Positions 1-5,985 of a stretch of 7,096 nucleotides of DNA are shown here, piece by piece. The translations under genes and the position numbers were made by a program. The notes beneath the pieces are model-generated. The model was not told where the DNA came from. It saw only the letters and a list, made by a program, of their open reading frames with translations, and made no database searches. The DNA comes from Chitinophagaceae bacterium UBA2791 (GTDB lineage Bacteria > Bacteroidota > Bacteroidia > Chitinophagales > Chitinophagaceae). Where the stretch lies: contig DEHV01000002.1 in assembly GCA_002352105.1 (NCBI GenBank), positions 3,847 to 10,942 of the forward strand, read 5' to 3'. Position 1 is the stretch's first letter; every line of letters starts with the position of its first letter.

Positions 1-33
1 ATTATTTATATAATATCCTATTACTATTAGGGC
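1..33. other. AT-rich segment, possible DNA unwinding element with trio-like repeat
   Basis: Positions 1-29 contain only three G/C bases. At 19-30 the plus strand reads as four consecutive T-A-N triplets (TAT, TAC, TAT, TAG), followed by GGC and then a weak DnaA box at 34-42. DnaA-trios at characterised origins are TA-purine triplets on the strand whose 3' end faces the box. The polarity here fits, but only the last triplet has the preferred third base. The segment may continue to the left of the window. It could equally be the AT-rich leader of a gene beyond the edge. Confidence 0.3.
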
Positions 34-42
34 TGTGGATTC
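34..42 (-). promoter_or_regulatory. Weak DnaA-box-like site
   Basis: On the minus strand this reads GAATCCACA, which matches TTWTNCACA at all but the first two positions. On its own it would not be called. It is listed because it lies between the AT-rich left edge and the other boxes, where an origin would carry the box next to the unwinding element. Confidence 0.25.
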
Positions 43-90
43 GGGGACAAAATTATTGCGCCGATCTTTGGCAAAGTTACAAAGATGGTT

Positions 91-99
91 TTATCCACT
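91..99 (+). promoter_or_regulatory. DnaA-box-like site TTATCCACT
   Basis: It matches the strong consensus TTATCCACA in eight of nine positions; only the last base differs. It is followed 11 bases later by TTTTGTTAAC. A similar TTTGTTAA follows the exact box at 478-486, so the two sites share a flanking context. Confidence 0.45.
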
Positions 100-149
100 T
101 CTTTCAACATTTTGTTAACGCTTGCTATCCCTTGCCCCTCGCAATATTC

Positions 150-163
150 TCCTGGTTTTCCAC
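150..163 (+). repeat. Extended-box direct repeat, copy 1
   Basis: TCCTGGTTTTCCAC here recurs at 472-485 as TCCTGGTTTTACAC, with 13 of 14 bases identical, 322 bases apart in the same orientation. Both copies run into a DnaA-box-like core. The conserved TCCTGG extension is not part of the general DnaA box and may mark a lineage-specific binding site. Confidence 0.5.
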
Positions 164-175
164 TGATGTGGAACA
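156..175. promoter_or_regulatory. Two opposed DnaA-box-like sites
   Basis: On the plus strand 156-164 reads TTTTCCACT. On the minus strand 167-175 reads TGTTCCACA. Each is one mismatch from TTWTNCACA. They face each other across a two-base gap (165-166), and their cores form a perfect inverted repeat, TTCCAC (158-163) with GTGGAA (168-173). The arrangement would suit binding of two DnaA protomers, or of another dimeric regulator. Confidence 0.4.
158..173. repeat. Perfect 6-bp inverted repeat, 4-base loop
   Basis: TTCCAC at 158-163 pairs fully with GTGGAA at 168-173 around the loop TGAT. There is an A-run (175-180) on the right but no T-run following the stem on the plus strand, so it is not a rightward terminator. 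It coincides with the cores of two DnaA-like boxes, so a protein-binding palindrome is more likely than an RNA hairpin. Confidence 0.55.
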
Positions 176-330
176 AAAAAGGCCGGGTATAAATAGTTAT
201 GGTTTTTACCAGGAACGGATGTTAACCAAACCGGGAAAAATCATGTGTTTTAGACAATGTTTCTGCAGACACAACGTTGCTGTTTTTTTATCATCCATCT
301 CTCCACTAAAACTGCGGAGAGGAAACCGGG

Positions 331-342
331 GTTGTCCACAAC
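331..342. promoter_or_regulatory. DnaA-box-like site within palindrome GTTGTCCACAAC
   Basis: TTGTCCACA at 332-340 differs from TTWTNCACA only at position 3. The flanks make an inverted repeat, GTTGT (331-335) with ACAAC (338-342), around a central CC. A T-run (343-348) follows directly. The 5-bp arms with a 2-base centre are too tight for a hairpin terminator, so a protein-binding site is preferred. Confidence 0.4.
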
Positions 343-376
343 TTTTTTCGCTTTTCAACGTCCCGATGTGAATGTT

Positions 377-396
377 GTTTCCACAGCTGTTTCACA
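377..396 (+). promoter_or_regulatory. Tandem pair of DnaA-box-like sites
   Basis: GTTTCCACA (377-385) and TGTTTCACA (388-396) lie in the same orientation with starts 11 bases apart, about one helical turn. Each is one mismatch from TTWTNCACA. Closely spaced same-strand boxes are typical of sites where DnaA oligomerises. Confidence 0.4.
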
Positions 397-471
397 ATAG
401 TTCCTTTTACCGGATAAAATTCCGGCCGCCTCTTCTTACGTTACATCAAAAATGAGCGCCGAAGCTGTTTT

Positions 472-485
472 TCCTGGTTTTACAC
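472..485 (+). repeat. Extended-box direct repeat, copy 2
   Basis: TCCTGGTTTTACAC is the second copy of the 14-mer at 150-163, differing at one base. It overlaps the exact DnaA box at 478-486 and lies just upstream of the ppiD promoter. Confidence 0.5.
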
Positions 486-486
486 A
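478..486 (+). promoter_or_regulatory. DnaA box TTTTACACA (exact consensus match)
   Basis: It matches TTWTNCACA at every position and is the only exact match seen in 1-598. It ends one base before the -33 element of the ppiD promoter (488-491), so DnaA bound here could touch RNA polymerase. It may therefore be an origin box, a transcriptional control site, or both. Confidence 0.5.
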
Positions 487-487
487 A

Positions 488-518
488 TTTGTTAATAACC
501 ATTTTTAGCCTATTTTTG
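488..518 (+). promoter_or_regulatory. Bacteroidota-type promoter for ppiD
   Basis: TTTG at 488-491 and TATTTTTG at 511-518 are separated by exactly 19 bases. This matches the published Bacteroidetes sigma-ABfr pattern, TTTG then 19-21 bases then TAnnTTTG, with no mismatch. Transcription would start near 523-526 and give a leader of about 75 bases to the ATG at 599. No Shine-Dalgarno is seen there, only AT-rich sequence, as is usual in this phylum. Confidence 0.75.
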
Positions 519-598
519 CCCTCCGTCAAAAAAATAAAACATCCCGACGGGCCCTGTTGTTTCCGCGCACAGGATAAAGTACGTAATATTTATATACT

Positions 599-2737
599 AT
601 GTCAATTATTCAAACTATTCGTGATAGAGCCGCCTGGATCATTACCGGAGCGATTGCCCTCGCCCTGATTGCCTTTATCGTCCAGGACTCCTTTCATAGC
701 TCGAACATGTTCAGCGGCCAGCCCACGACGATGGGGGTAGTGAATGGAAAGAAGATCGAGGCCGTACAATTTGAGGAAAGATATAAACGCGCGGAAGATC
801 AGTACCGCCAGGCTGGTTATCCATTGAATGATATGATGAGGCAGAGTATCAGGGAATCATTGTGGAATGAATACGTGGATGATGCGATCATGGAGGATAA
901 ATACCAGGGCCTGGGCATATCGGTATCAGATGCCGAGTTAAGCGATATATTATATGGAGAAAATCCCCCGCAGGACCTCCGGCAGCAGTTTACTGACCCC
1001 AATACCGGTCAATACGATGTGAATGCGGCTTACCAGCAGATACAGGCTTTAAGAAGGCAGAAGAACACGCCCATGTACGAGAGTTTTTTCAACCAGTACC
1101 TGCCGGCCTTGAGAAAGAACCGTCAAAAAGAGAAATACCTCTCCCTGTTGTCTCATACCTTGTATGTTCCTAAATGGATGGTGGAAAAATCAAATGCGGA
1201 CAATACCCAGAAAGCGTCTATTTCTTATGTGATGACGCCCTACTCCACGGTCAGCGATTCGGCGGTAACTGTTACAGACCAGGCCATAGCTGAATATGTG
1301 AATTTGCATAAGAAGGAATACAAACAGGAGGCTTCGAGAAATATTGAATATGTAGCGTTCGATGCGAGCCCCACGGCAGAAGACAGCGCCGCTATCCTGG
1401 CCCAGGTCTCGGCATTAAAAGAAGAGTTCATCCAGACCGACGATGACCATGCTTTTTTGGTTCGGAATGGTTCGGAATCCAGTTTTACCGACGCTTTTGA
1501 AATGAAAAGCAATATTCAAAGCGATAAGGCCGATTCTATCGTTGCCCTCGCCGATGGACAGGTTCTCGGACCTTACCATGAAGACGGCAGCTATATAATG
1601 GCCAAGATGCTGGAAAAAAGAGTTCTTCCGGATAGCGTTAAAGTAAGGCATATACTTATTAAGACGGCAGACCAGGCCGGGGTTGCCCTCGAAGACGCCG
1701 TAGCTAAGCAACGGATCGACAGCATAGTCAACGCGCTCCGCAGCGGCGCGAATTTCGACTCGATGGTAGTGAAATTCTCCGACGACATGGGCAGCAAAAC
1801 CACCGGCGGCGTATATGAGTTTTCTTCCAGCCAGTTGCCTTCTATCAGCAGGGAATTCGGAGAAGTTGCCTTTTATGGCAAGACCGGCGATAAGAAAACC
1901 GTCAGGGTGGAAAATGCCGCTTATACCGGTTATCATTATATAGAAGTGTTGCAGCAGAGAAAATTTGAGCCTGCATATAAAATAGCTTTTTTCTCTAAAC
2001 CCATATTGCCCAGCGATGAAACCATAAACAGGGAAATGGGCCTGGCTTCGCAATTTGCCGGGGAGAGCAGGAATAAAAAGCAATTTGACGAAAAAGCCCG
2101 CGAATACAATTACAATAAGATCGTGGCTTCAGAGATCAAACCGCTCGACGCCATGATCATGGGATTGGGCAGCAGCCGCGAACTGGTAAAATGGGCGTTT
2201 GATGCAAAACCTGGCGCCGTGGCCGAAATTCCTTTCCAGGTGGACGATAAATTTGTGGTGCCCGTAGTAACCCAGGTTTTTGAAGAAGGCCTGATGTCTC
2301 CTCAAAAAGCCCGACCGCTTGTTGAGAGTATCCTGGTCAACCAGGAAAAGGCAAAGCAGATCGCCGCCAAGATCGGTTCGGCGACTACGCTTGAAGCGGT
2401 TGCCGAGGCAACGGGACAAACTGTGGCAAAAGAAGACAGCATTATGTTCAGCGCCTTTTTTATACCCAATGTGGGACAGGAATATAAAGTAATAGGCGCC
2501 GCTTTCAACAAGGATTTTCAAACGAAGATATCCCCTGCTATAGCCGGTACTATGGGAGTGTTCGTGATCAAAACGGAGAGTATCGCCGAAGTGCCGAATC
2601 CGAATGTTGCCGATATAGCGCAGCAGCAGCTGGCGCTGAAGCAAAATAAGATGAGGGCATTTTCCAACCCCATGATGATCACCGAGATCCTTAAAAGGAC
2701 GGTGACCATCAAAGACAATCGCCATAAATTCTTCTGA
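599..2737 (+). CDS. ppiD: PpiD/SurA-type periplasmic peptidyl-prolyl cis-trans isomerase
   Basis: This 712-residue protein is a membrane-anchored chaperone and prolyl isomerase expected to help outer-membrane and secreted proteins fold in the periplasm. A short cytoplasmic N-terminus (1-11) is followed by one hydrophobic segment (about 12-29) that would act as an uncleaved anchor. Residues about 45-190 look like a SurA N-terminal chaperone domain. A parvulin (rotamase) domain spans about 347-452, with VRHILIK (349-355), FSDDMGS (393-399), GG (403-404) and GYHYIEV (444-450). The C-terminal part (455-712) resembles the second, degenerate isomerase-like region of Bacteroidota homologues. Length and order fit that group. 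The MSIIQTIRD start is typical and lies about 75 bases below a consensus promoter. Tandem stops TGA-TAA (2735-2740) and a strong terminator suggest a single-gene transcript. Whether it is catalytically active or mainly a chaperone cannot be told. Confidence 0.93.
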   Translation: MSIIQTIRDRAAWIITGAIALALIAFIVQDSFHSSNMFSGQPTTMGVVNGKKIEAVQFEERYKRAEDQYRQAGYPLNDMMRQSIRESLWNEYVDDAIMEDKYQGLGISVSDAELSDILYGENPPQDLRQQFTDPNTGQYDVNAAYQQIQALRRQKNTPMYESFFNQYLPALRKNRQKEKYLSLLSHTLYVPKWMVEKSNADNTQKASISYVMTPYSTVSDSAVTVTDQAIAEYVNLHKKEYKQEASRNIEYVAFDASPTAEDSAAILAQVSALKEEFIQTDDDHAFLVRNGSESSFTDAFEMKSNIQSDKADSIVALADGQVLGPYHEDGSYIMAKMLEKRVLPDSVKVRHILIKTADQAGVALEDAVAKQRIDSIVNALRSGANFDSMVVKFSDDMGSKTTGGVYEFSSSQLPSISREFGEVAFYGKTGDKKTVRVENAAYTGYHYIEVLQQRKFEPAYKIAFFSKPILPSDETINREMGLASQFAGESRNKKQFDEKAREYNYNKIVASEIKPLDAMIMGLGSSRELVKWAFDAKPGAVAEIPFQVDDKFVVPVVTQVFEEGLMSPQKARPLVESILVNQEKAKQIAAKIGSATTLEAVAEATGQTVAKEDSIMFSAFFIPNVGQEYKVIGAAFNKDFQTKISPAIAGTMGVFVIKTESIAEVPNPNVADIAQQQLALKQNKMRAFSNPMMITEILKRTVTIKDNRHKFF

Positions 2738-2756
2738 TAACTAAGATCTTCCTGGT

Positions 2757-2792
2757 AAAAAGCCGCCCGGATCCGTTCAGGGCGGCTTTTTT
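2757..2792 (+). terminator. Intrinsic terminator of ppiD
   Basis: GCCGCCC (2762-2768) pairs perfectly with GGGCGGC (2780-2786) around an 11-base loop. The stem is flanked by five A's on the left and six T's on the right (2787-2792). It starts 20 bases after the ppiD stop. The A and T runs can pair too, so it may also work weakly on the minus strand. Confidence 0.93.
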
Positions 2793-2955
2793 GACCTGGT
2801 TTTGCAGGCTGGCTTTACAGGACCGGAACGCCCCCGCCCTTAGTCTCATCAACCTGGCCTCGGTGGCTGTACATTAAAATAGAAGACGATGGGGAGCCGG
2901 CATTCTTCATTTGCATCCAGGTCCAGTCTTAACTTTTTACTCCGCCGATATCTGC

Positions 2956-2963
2956 TAACTTTG
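2956..2963 (+). promoter_or_regulatory. Probable -7 element for the DUF2480 gene
   Basis: TAACTTTG matches the Bacteroidetes TAnnTTTG element exactly and lies 55 bases before the ATG at 3019. No TTTG lies at the ideal 19-21 base distance; the nearest candidate is a T-run at 2934-2938. A start near 2968-2971 would leave a leader of about 50 bases. A separate promoter is expected because the ppiD terminator lies upstream. Confidence 0.5.
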
Positions 2964-3018
2964 CTATTGTGCCGTCGAGGCATGGGTCATAGAGATCTAA
3001 CCGGACAATTATACCATC

Positions 3019-3525
3019 ATGAGCGAAGAGATCATCAACAAAGTGGCGGCCAGTCCCCTGCTGCAGGTGGACCTGGAAGCATACTTGCCGAAGGACGAGA
3101 TAGCGGTATTTGATCTGAAGCCGCATCTTTTTATGGAGCTGATATTAAAAGAGAAGGATTTCCGCGCTTCCCTGCAGGGGCTGGACTGGTCGGTTTACCA
3201 GGGTATGACGGTTGCGGTGACCTGCTCCGCCGACGCAGTAATACCGATGTGGGCCTATATGCTGGTTGCCTCCTACCTGCAGCCCCTGGCCAGGGAGATC
3301 ATATTCGGCGACCGGAAAGAAGCCGAAAAGCAATTGTTTTTAAAAAACATAAACAGCATAGACGCCGGGTTGTTTGAAGACAAAAGAGTGGTGGTAAAAG
3401 GTTGCGGTGACCGGGAAATTGAACCCTTTGCCTACCTGGAGATCGCAAAAAAATTAAGGCCCGTCGCCAAAAGCATTATGTACGGAGAGCCTTGCAGCAC
3501 CGTGCCTATTTATAAAAAGAAATAG
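3019..3525 (+). CDS. DUF2480 family protein, function unknown
   Basis: This 168-residue protein is recognised as DUF2480, a family with no assigned function that I know from Bacteroidetes. It has no signal peptide or membrane segment, so it is probably cytoplasmic. Landmarks are VTCSADAVIPMWAYML (67-82), KGCGD (127-131) and the C-terminal GEPCSTVPIYKKK (156-168). They contain the protein's only cysteines (C69, C129, C159), each inside a motif that I recall as family-conserved. This raises the possibility of a metal or redox site, which is inference only. The ATG is preferred because MSEEIINKVAASPL matches the usual family N-terminus. It stands alone between the ppiD terminator and a convergent corA, so the context gives no functional clue. 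Confidence 0.9.
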   Translation: MSEEIINKVAASPLLQVDLEAYLPKDEIAVFDLKPHLFMELILKEKDFRASLQGLDWSVYQGMTVAVTCSADAVIPMWAYMLVASYLQPLAREIIFGDRKEAEKQLFLKNINSIDAGLFEDKRVVVKGCGDREIEPFAYLEIAKKLRPVAKSIMYGEPCSTVPIYKKK

Positions 3526-3539
3526 GATTCGCTGAAAAC

Positions 3540-3578
3540 AAACTGCCCCTTCCTTCTTTTGGTAGGCTTTTCTTTTTT
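3540..3578 (+). terminator. Possible weak terminator after the DUF2480 gene
   Basis: CTGCC (3543-3547) can pair with GGTAG (3561-3565), with one G-T wobble. After a two-base bulge, AAA (3540-3542) pairs with TTT (3568-3570). A T-rich tail (3568-3578, one C) follows. The stem is imperfect and the loop is 13 bases, so the call rests mostly on the T-run and its position 15 bases after the stop, between convergent genes. Confidence 0.4.
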
Positions 3579-3645
3579 GACATCGGATGAAATACCCGTT
3601 TTCAGGGATAATTGTTCGTTTGGACCATACAATAGCCGTTGACTA

Positions 3646-4749
3646 TTAGAACCATCCCCTGCGTTTGAATATCCACAACATTAACGCGGGGATCAACAAG
3701 GTGATAAAAACAGTAAGATAGAAACCGAAAGCGGCATGCGCCAATGGAATATTACTGAAGTTCATCCCGAAAATGCCAACGATAACGGTTGGAGGAGCGA
3801 GCAGACAGGTCACTATGGCCATCACTTTCATCACCTCGTTCATTTTAAGGTTTAAATTGCTGATGTAGAGGTCCTGGATATTCATTAGCATATCGCGATA
3901 GTTTTCAGTAAGCTCATTTGCCTGGATGATATGATCGTAGATATCTTTGAAATATTTTGTGTTGCGATCCTGTAGCAGCTTGCTTTCGCTGCGCAAGATC
4001 CCGTTTATCAGATCGCGCACGGGCGTGATGTTTCTCTTTAATACGATAAGCTCTTTACGGATCTGGTTTATTTTTGCAAGGGAGCGTTTGTTGCTGTGCC
4101 GGATTACTTCTTCTTCCAGCTGCTCAATATTCTCGCCCAGGCTTTCCATAACAATAAAATAATTGTCTACTATCAGGTCCAGCAAACTGTAACAGAGATA
4201 GTCTGCCCCATTCTGGCGTAGTTTGGCGTTATTGAGTTTTAACCTTCCGCGCAGGGGATTAAAAACATCTCTTTGCGCGTCTTCCTGGAAGGAAATAACA
4301 AAGCCGTTGCCCAAAACAATACTGATCTGTTCCTGTTCGACAGTTTTTTTCCCGCTGTTATAATACAGCATGTTCAGCAGACAGAAAAGGATCGTATTGA
4401 TCTCGTCCATTTTAGGACGTTGGTTAATGCTAAGAATATCTTCTACGATCAGGTTATGGATTTCGTAATGGGCGCTTATCGCTTCCACGTCCGCTTTCCG
4501 GAGACCATCGATATTTATCCAGGTAGTATTGCTGCTTTCCTTAAGGTTAAAGCAATCTTCGATACGATCGAAATAATGTTCTTTTAGCTCCGCGGCATTG
4601 TAATCGTAGGCCATGATCCTGACCTCGCCCGCCTCTTCCCGGTGCGGCGCAATTGTAGGGTTTACCGACAGGATCTTTTTGGTTCTTTCGACGCCGAACA
4701 GGGAAGGCAGACCAAGGTATTTTAAATATTTATCGGGTCTCAGCTCCAT
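3646..4749 (-). CDS. corA: CorA-family magnesium/cobalt channel
   Basis: From the ATG at 4749 the protein has 367 residues, a normal CorA length. CorA forms a pentameric inner-membrane channel for Mg2+ and Co2+. The large cytoplasmic N-terminal domain (about 1-300) carries TWINIDGL (76-83) and HNLIVEDIL (98-106). A long charged helical stalk (about 200-300) leads to two membrane helices (about 307-328 and 341-361). The signature GMN (328-330) closes the first helix, and a basic tail (KRR, 362-364) keeps the C-terminus inside. A TTG five codons upstream (4762-4764) is an alternative start and the frame stays open to a stop at 4822-4824; the ATG is preferred as the stronger codon. No good promoter was found in the 156 bases after kdnB, so read-through from kdnB is possible. 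Substrate could be another divalent cation. Confidence 0.93.
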   Translation of the reverse strand: MELRPDKYLKYLGLPSLFGVERTKKILSVNPTIAPHREEAGEVRIMAYDYNAAELKEHYFDRIEDCFNLKESSNTTWINIDGLRKADVEAISAHYEIHNLIVEDILSINQRPKMDEINTILFCLLNMLYYNSGKKTVEQEQISIVLGNGFVISFQEDAQRDVFNPLRGRLKLNNAKLRQNGADYLCYSLLDLIVDNYFIVMESLGENIEQLEEEVIRHSNKRSLAKINQIRKELIVLKRNITPVRDLINGILRSESKLLQDRNTKYFKDIYDHIIQANELTENYRDMLMNIQDLYISNLNLKMNEVMKVMAIVTCLLAPPTVIVGIFGMNFSNIPLAHAAFGFYLTVFITLLIPALMLWIFKRRGWF

Positions 4750-4905
4750 GATATACGCATTCAAAAAATATTCCGGTTTGAAGGCCGCAACCCTGCGGCG
4801 GTTCTGCTTGTAATCTATGCTTTAAAAGAGGAAGATCCGGATAAACAGCAATGGTCGGCTCACCGGCTTCGCTGCATAAAATTTGAAACAGGCTCTGAAG
4901 CTGGC

Positions 4906-5985
4906 TTATAACTTTTCGTATAAGGCTCTTAGTTTTTCCCTGGTCATTATCTTTTCCCAATCTTTTCCCAGCGCATTTTCCCAGAGCGGCTTCATTCCCA
5001 GCGATACATTGATCATGGTATCAAAATCCGCATCTGATAATCCTTTCGTGATGTTTTGGGGAATATCTATCTTGTTTTTCTCCACCATGTATTTAAATTC
5101 CCTTACGCCTTCGGGGTAGTATTCCTCCAGTTTATCAAAGACGATGCAGTTGCCGATGCCATGCTTTGTTCCCAGCAGGTAAGACAATCCATAGCTGACC
5201 GCATGTGCGACGCCGACCTGCGAATAGGCGATGCTCATGCCGCCGGCATAGGAAGCCATCATGAGCAGATCGTCGTTTTCCTCATCCCAGCCATCCTTAT
5301 GCACAAATACTTTCTGGCAAAGCTCCAGCGCTTTTTCTCCATACGATTTGCTGAACTCGTTCAGGTAAGTGCCCTGCAGGCTTTCAATACAATGGATATA
5401 GCAATCCATGCCGGTATAAAATCGCTGGTTGACCGGCGCGCCTGCAGTTAATTCCGGGTCCAGTACGATCTGGTCAAAAGGCGTAAAATCGGAGTTCATG
5501 CCGAGCTTTCTCGTTGGACCCGTAAGCACGGTCGTCCGGGATACTTCCGCGCCGGTGCCGCTAAGCGTGGGGATGCCCACCTTGTACACGCCGGGAACCT
5601 TTACCAGGTCCCAGCCCTGGTAGTCTGCCGAAGAACCTGTATTGGTCATCATCAGGCTTGTCGCTTTGGCGAGGTCCATGACAGATCCGCCGCCAATTCC
5701 GATGATGCCGCTCACCGAACCGAATTCTTTTTTTAACTGGTTGGCGATCTTATCTACATAACTGGTCTTGGGTTCGTAGGTAACATCTGCAAAGATCACC
5801 TTATCTTTTCCCTGCAAGGGCAATCGACCGGCCAGGGGCTTCCCTTCAAAAAAATGGTCTACCAGGAAGATCATTGGCGCCCCATTCTTCCGGCGCGGGT
5901 CAATGATCTCGCCGAGCTGGTTAAAACAGCCTCTTCCATAGATCACATAATCGACCATCTTAAAGTTTCTGAATTTCATATCCAT
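4906..5985 (-). CDS. kdnB: KdnB-like Kdo 8-oxidase, iron-containing alcohol dehydrogenase family
   Basis: This 359-residue protein closely resembles, from memory, Shewanella oneidensis KdnB. That enzyme oxidises the C8 hydroxyl of 3-deoxy-D-manno-octulosonate (Kdo) to an aldehyde, which KdnA then transaminates to the 8-amino sugar Kdo8N used in lipopolysaccharide. The nucleotide-binding domain carries GIGGGSVMD (96-104). Metal ligands of the family are visible: D194 and H198 in GMDCYIH, H261 in VAHAVSYGLSYLLG, and H275 in KHGIGNC. Other KdnB-like stretches are YQGWDL (122-127), GIPTLSGTGAE (137-147) and LEEYYPEGV (286-294). Length equals the family norm. An internal ATG at codon 3 (5977-5979) is an equally plausible start, since homologues begin near MKFRNFK. 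The gene lies 156 bases before corA on the same strand and diverges from a sugar transporter. No kdnA is present in the window. A related sugar alcohol dehydrogenase is the alternative. Confidence 0.85.
   Translation of the reverse strand: MDMKFRNFKMVDYVIYGRGCFNQLGEIIDPRRKNGAPMIFLVDHFFEGKPLAGRLPLQGKDKVIFADVTYEPKTSYVDKIANQLKKEFGSVSGIIGIGGGSVMDLAKATSLMMTNTGSSADYQGWDLVKVPGVYKVGIPTLSGTGAEVSRTTVLTGPTRKLGMNSDFTPFDQIVLDPELTAGAPVNQRFYTGMDCYIHCIESLQGTYLNEFSKSYGEKALELCQKVFVHKDGWDEENDDLLMMASYAGGMSIAYSQVGVAHAVSYGLSYLLGTKHGIGNCIVFDKLEEYYPEGVREFKYMVEKNKIDIPQNITKGLSDADFDTMINVSLGMKPLWENALGKDWEKIMTREKLRALYEKL

Larger units (their letters stand above)
1..598. other. Candidate replication origin (oriC) or DnaA-binding intergenic region
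   Basis: This 598-base stretch has no credible gene. By eye it holds seven 9-mers within one mismatch of the general DnaA box TTWTNCACA (starts 91, 156, 167 minus strand, 332, 377, 388, 478; the last is exact) and a weaker one at 34-42. A rough hand estimate gives about one such match by chance in this length on both strands. It also holds an almost G/C-free left edge (1-29), an inverted repeat of box half-sites (158-173) and a repeated extended box (150-163 and 472-485). Box clusters beside an AT-rich unwinding segment are the known architecture of bacterial oriC. dnaA is not in the window, so origin function is inference. A large regulatory region bound by DnaA is the main alternative. The right end contains the ppiD promoter and leader. 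Confidence 0.5.

Noticed and set aside
132..371. Open frame of 79 codons within the candidate origin
   Set aside because: Its product has no recognisable domain and is rich in low-value residues. It covers several DnaA-like sites and has no promoter or ribosome-binding context.
523..550. CCGTC/GACGG pairing in the ppiD leader, possible riboswitch or attenuator
   Set aside because: A single 5-bp stem with an 18-base loop is easily found by chance, and no known riboswitch core is visible.
1415..2083. Long minus-strand open frame (222 codons) opposite ppiD
   Set aside because: It lies wholly antisense to a confidently recognised gene and its product resembles no family; best explained as a shadow of ppiD codon use.
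2129..2725. Second minus-strand open frame (198 codons) opposite ppiD
   Set aside because: Same reasoning: entirely antisense to the C-terminal half of ppiD, with no recognisable domain.
2889..3113. 74-codon plus-strand frame upstream of and overlapping the DUF2480 gene
   Set aside because: Its product is unrecognised and low in complexity, and it would run across the proposed -7 element and into a well-supported gene in another frame.
3631..3647. Inverted repeat AATAG/CTATT at the end of corA
   Set aside because: Only a 5-bp AT-rich stem overlapping the stop codon, with no T-run on the minus strand; too weak for a terminator.
4784..4799. Hairpin GCCGCA-ACCC-TGCGGC between kdnB and corA
   Set aside because: The 6-bp stem is perfect but no T-run follows directly on either strand, so it is not a convincing terminator. 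A single short GC hairpin is weak evidence for a regulator.
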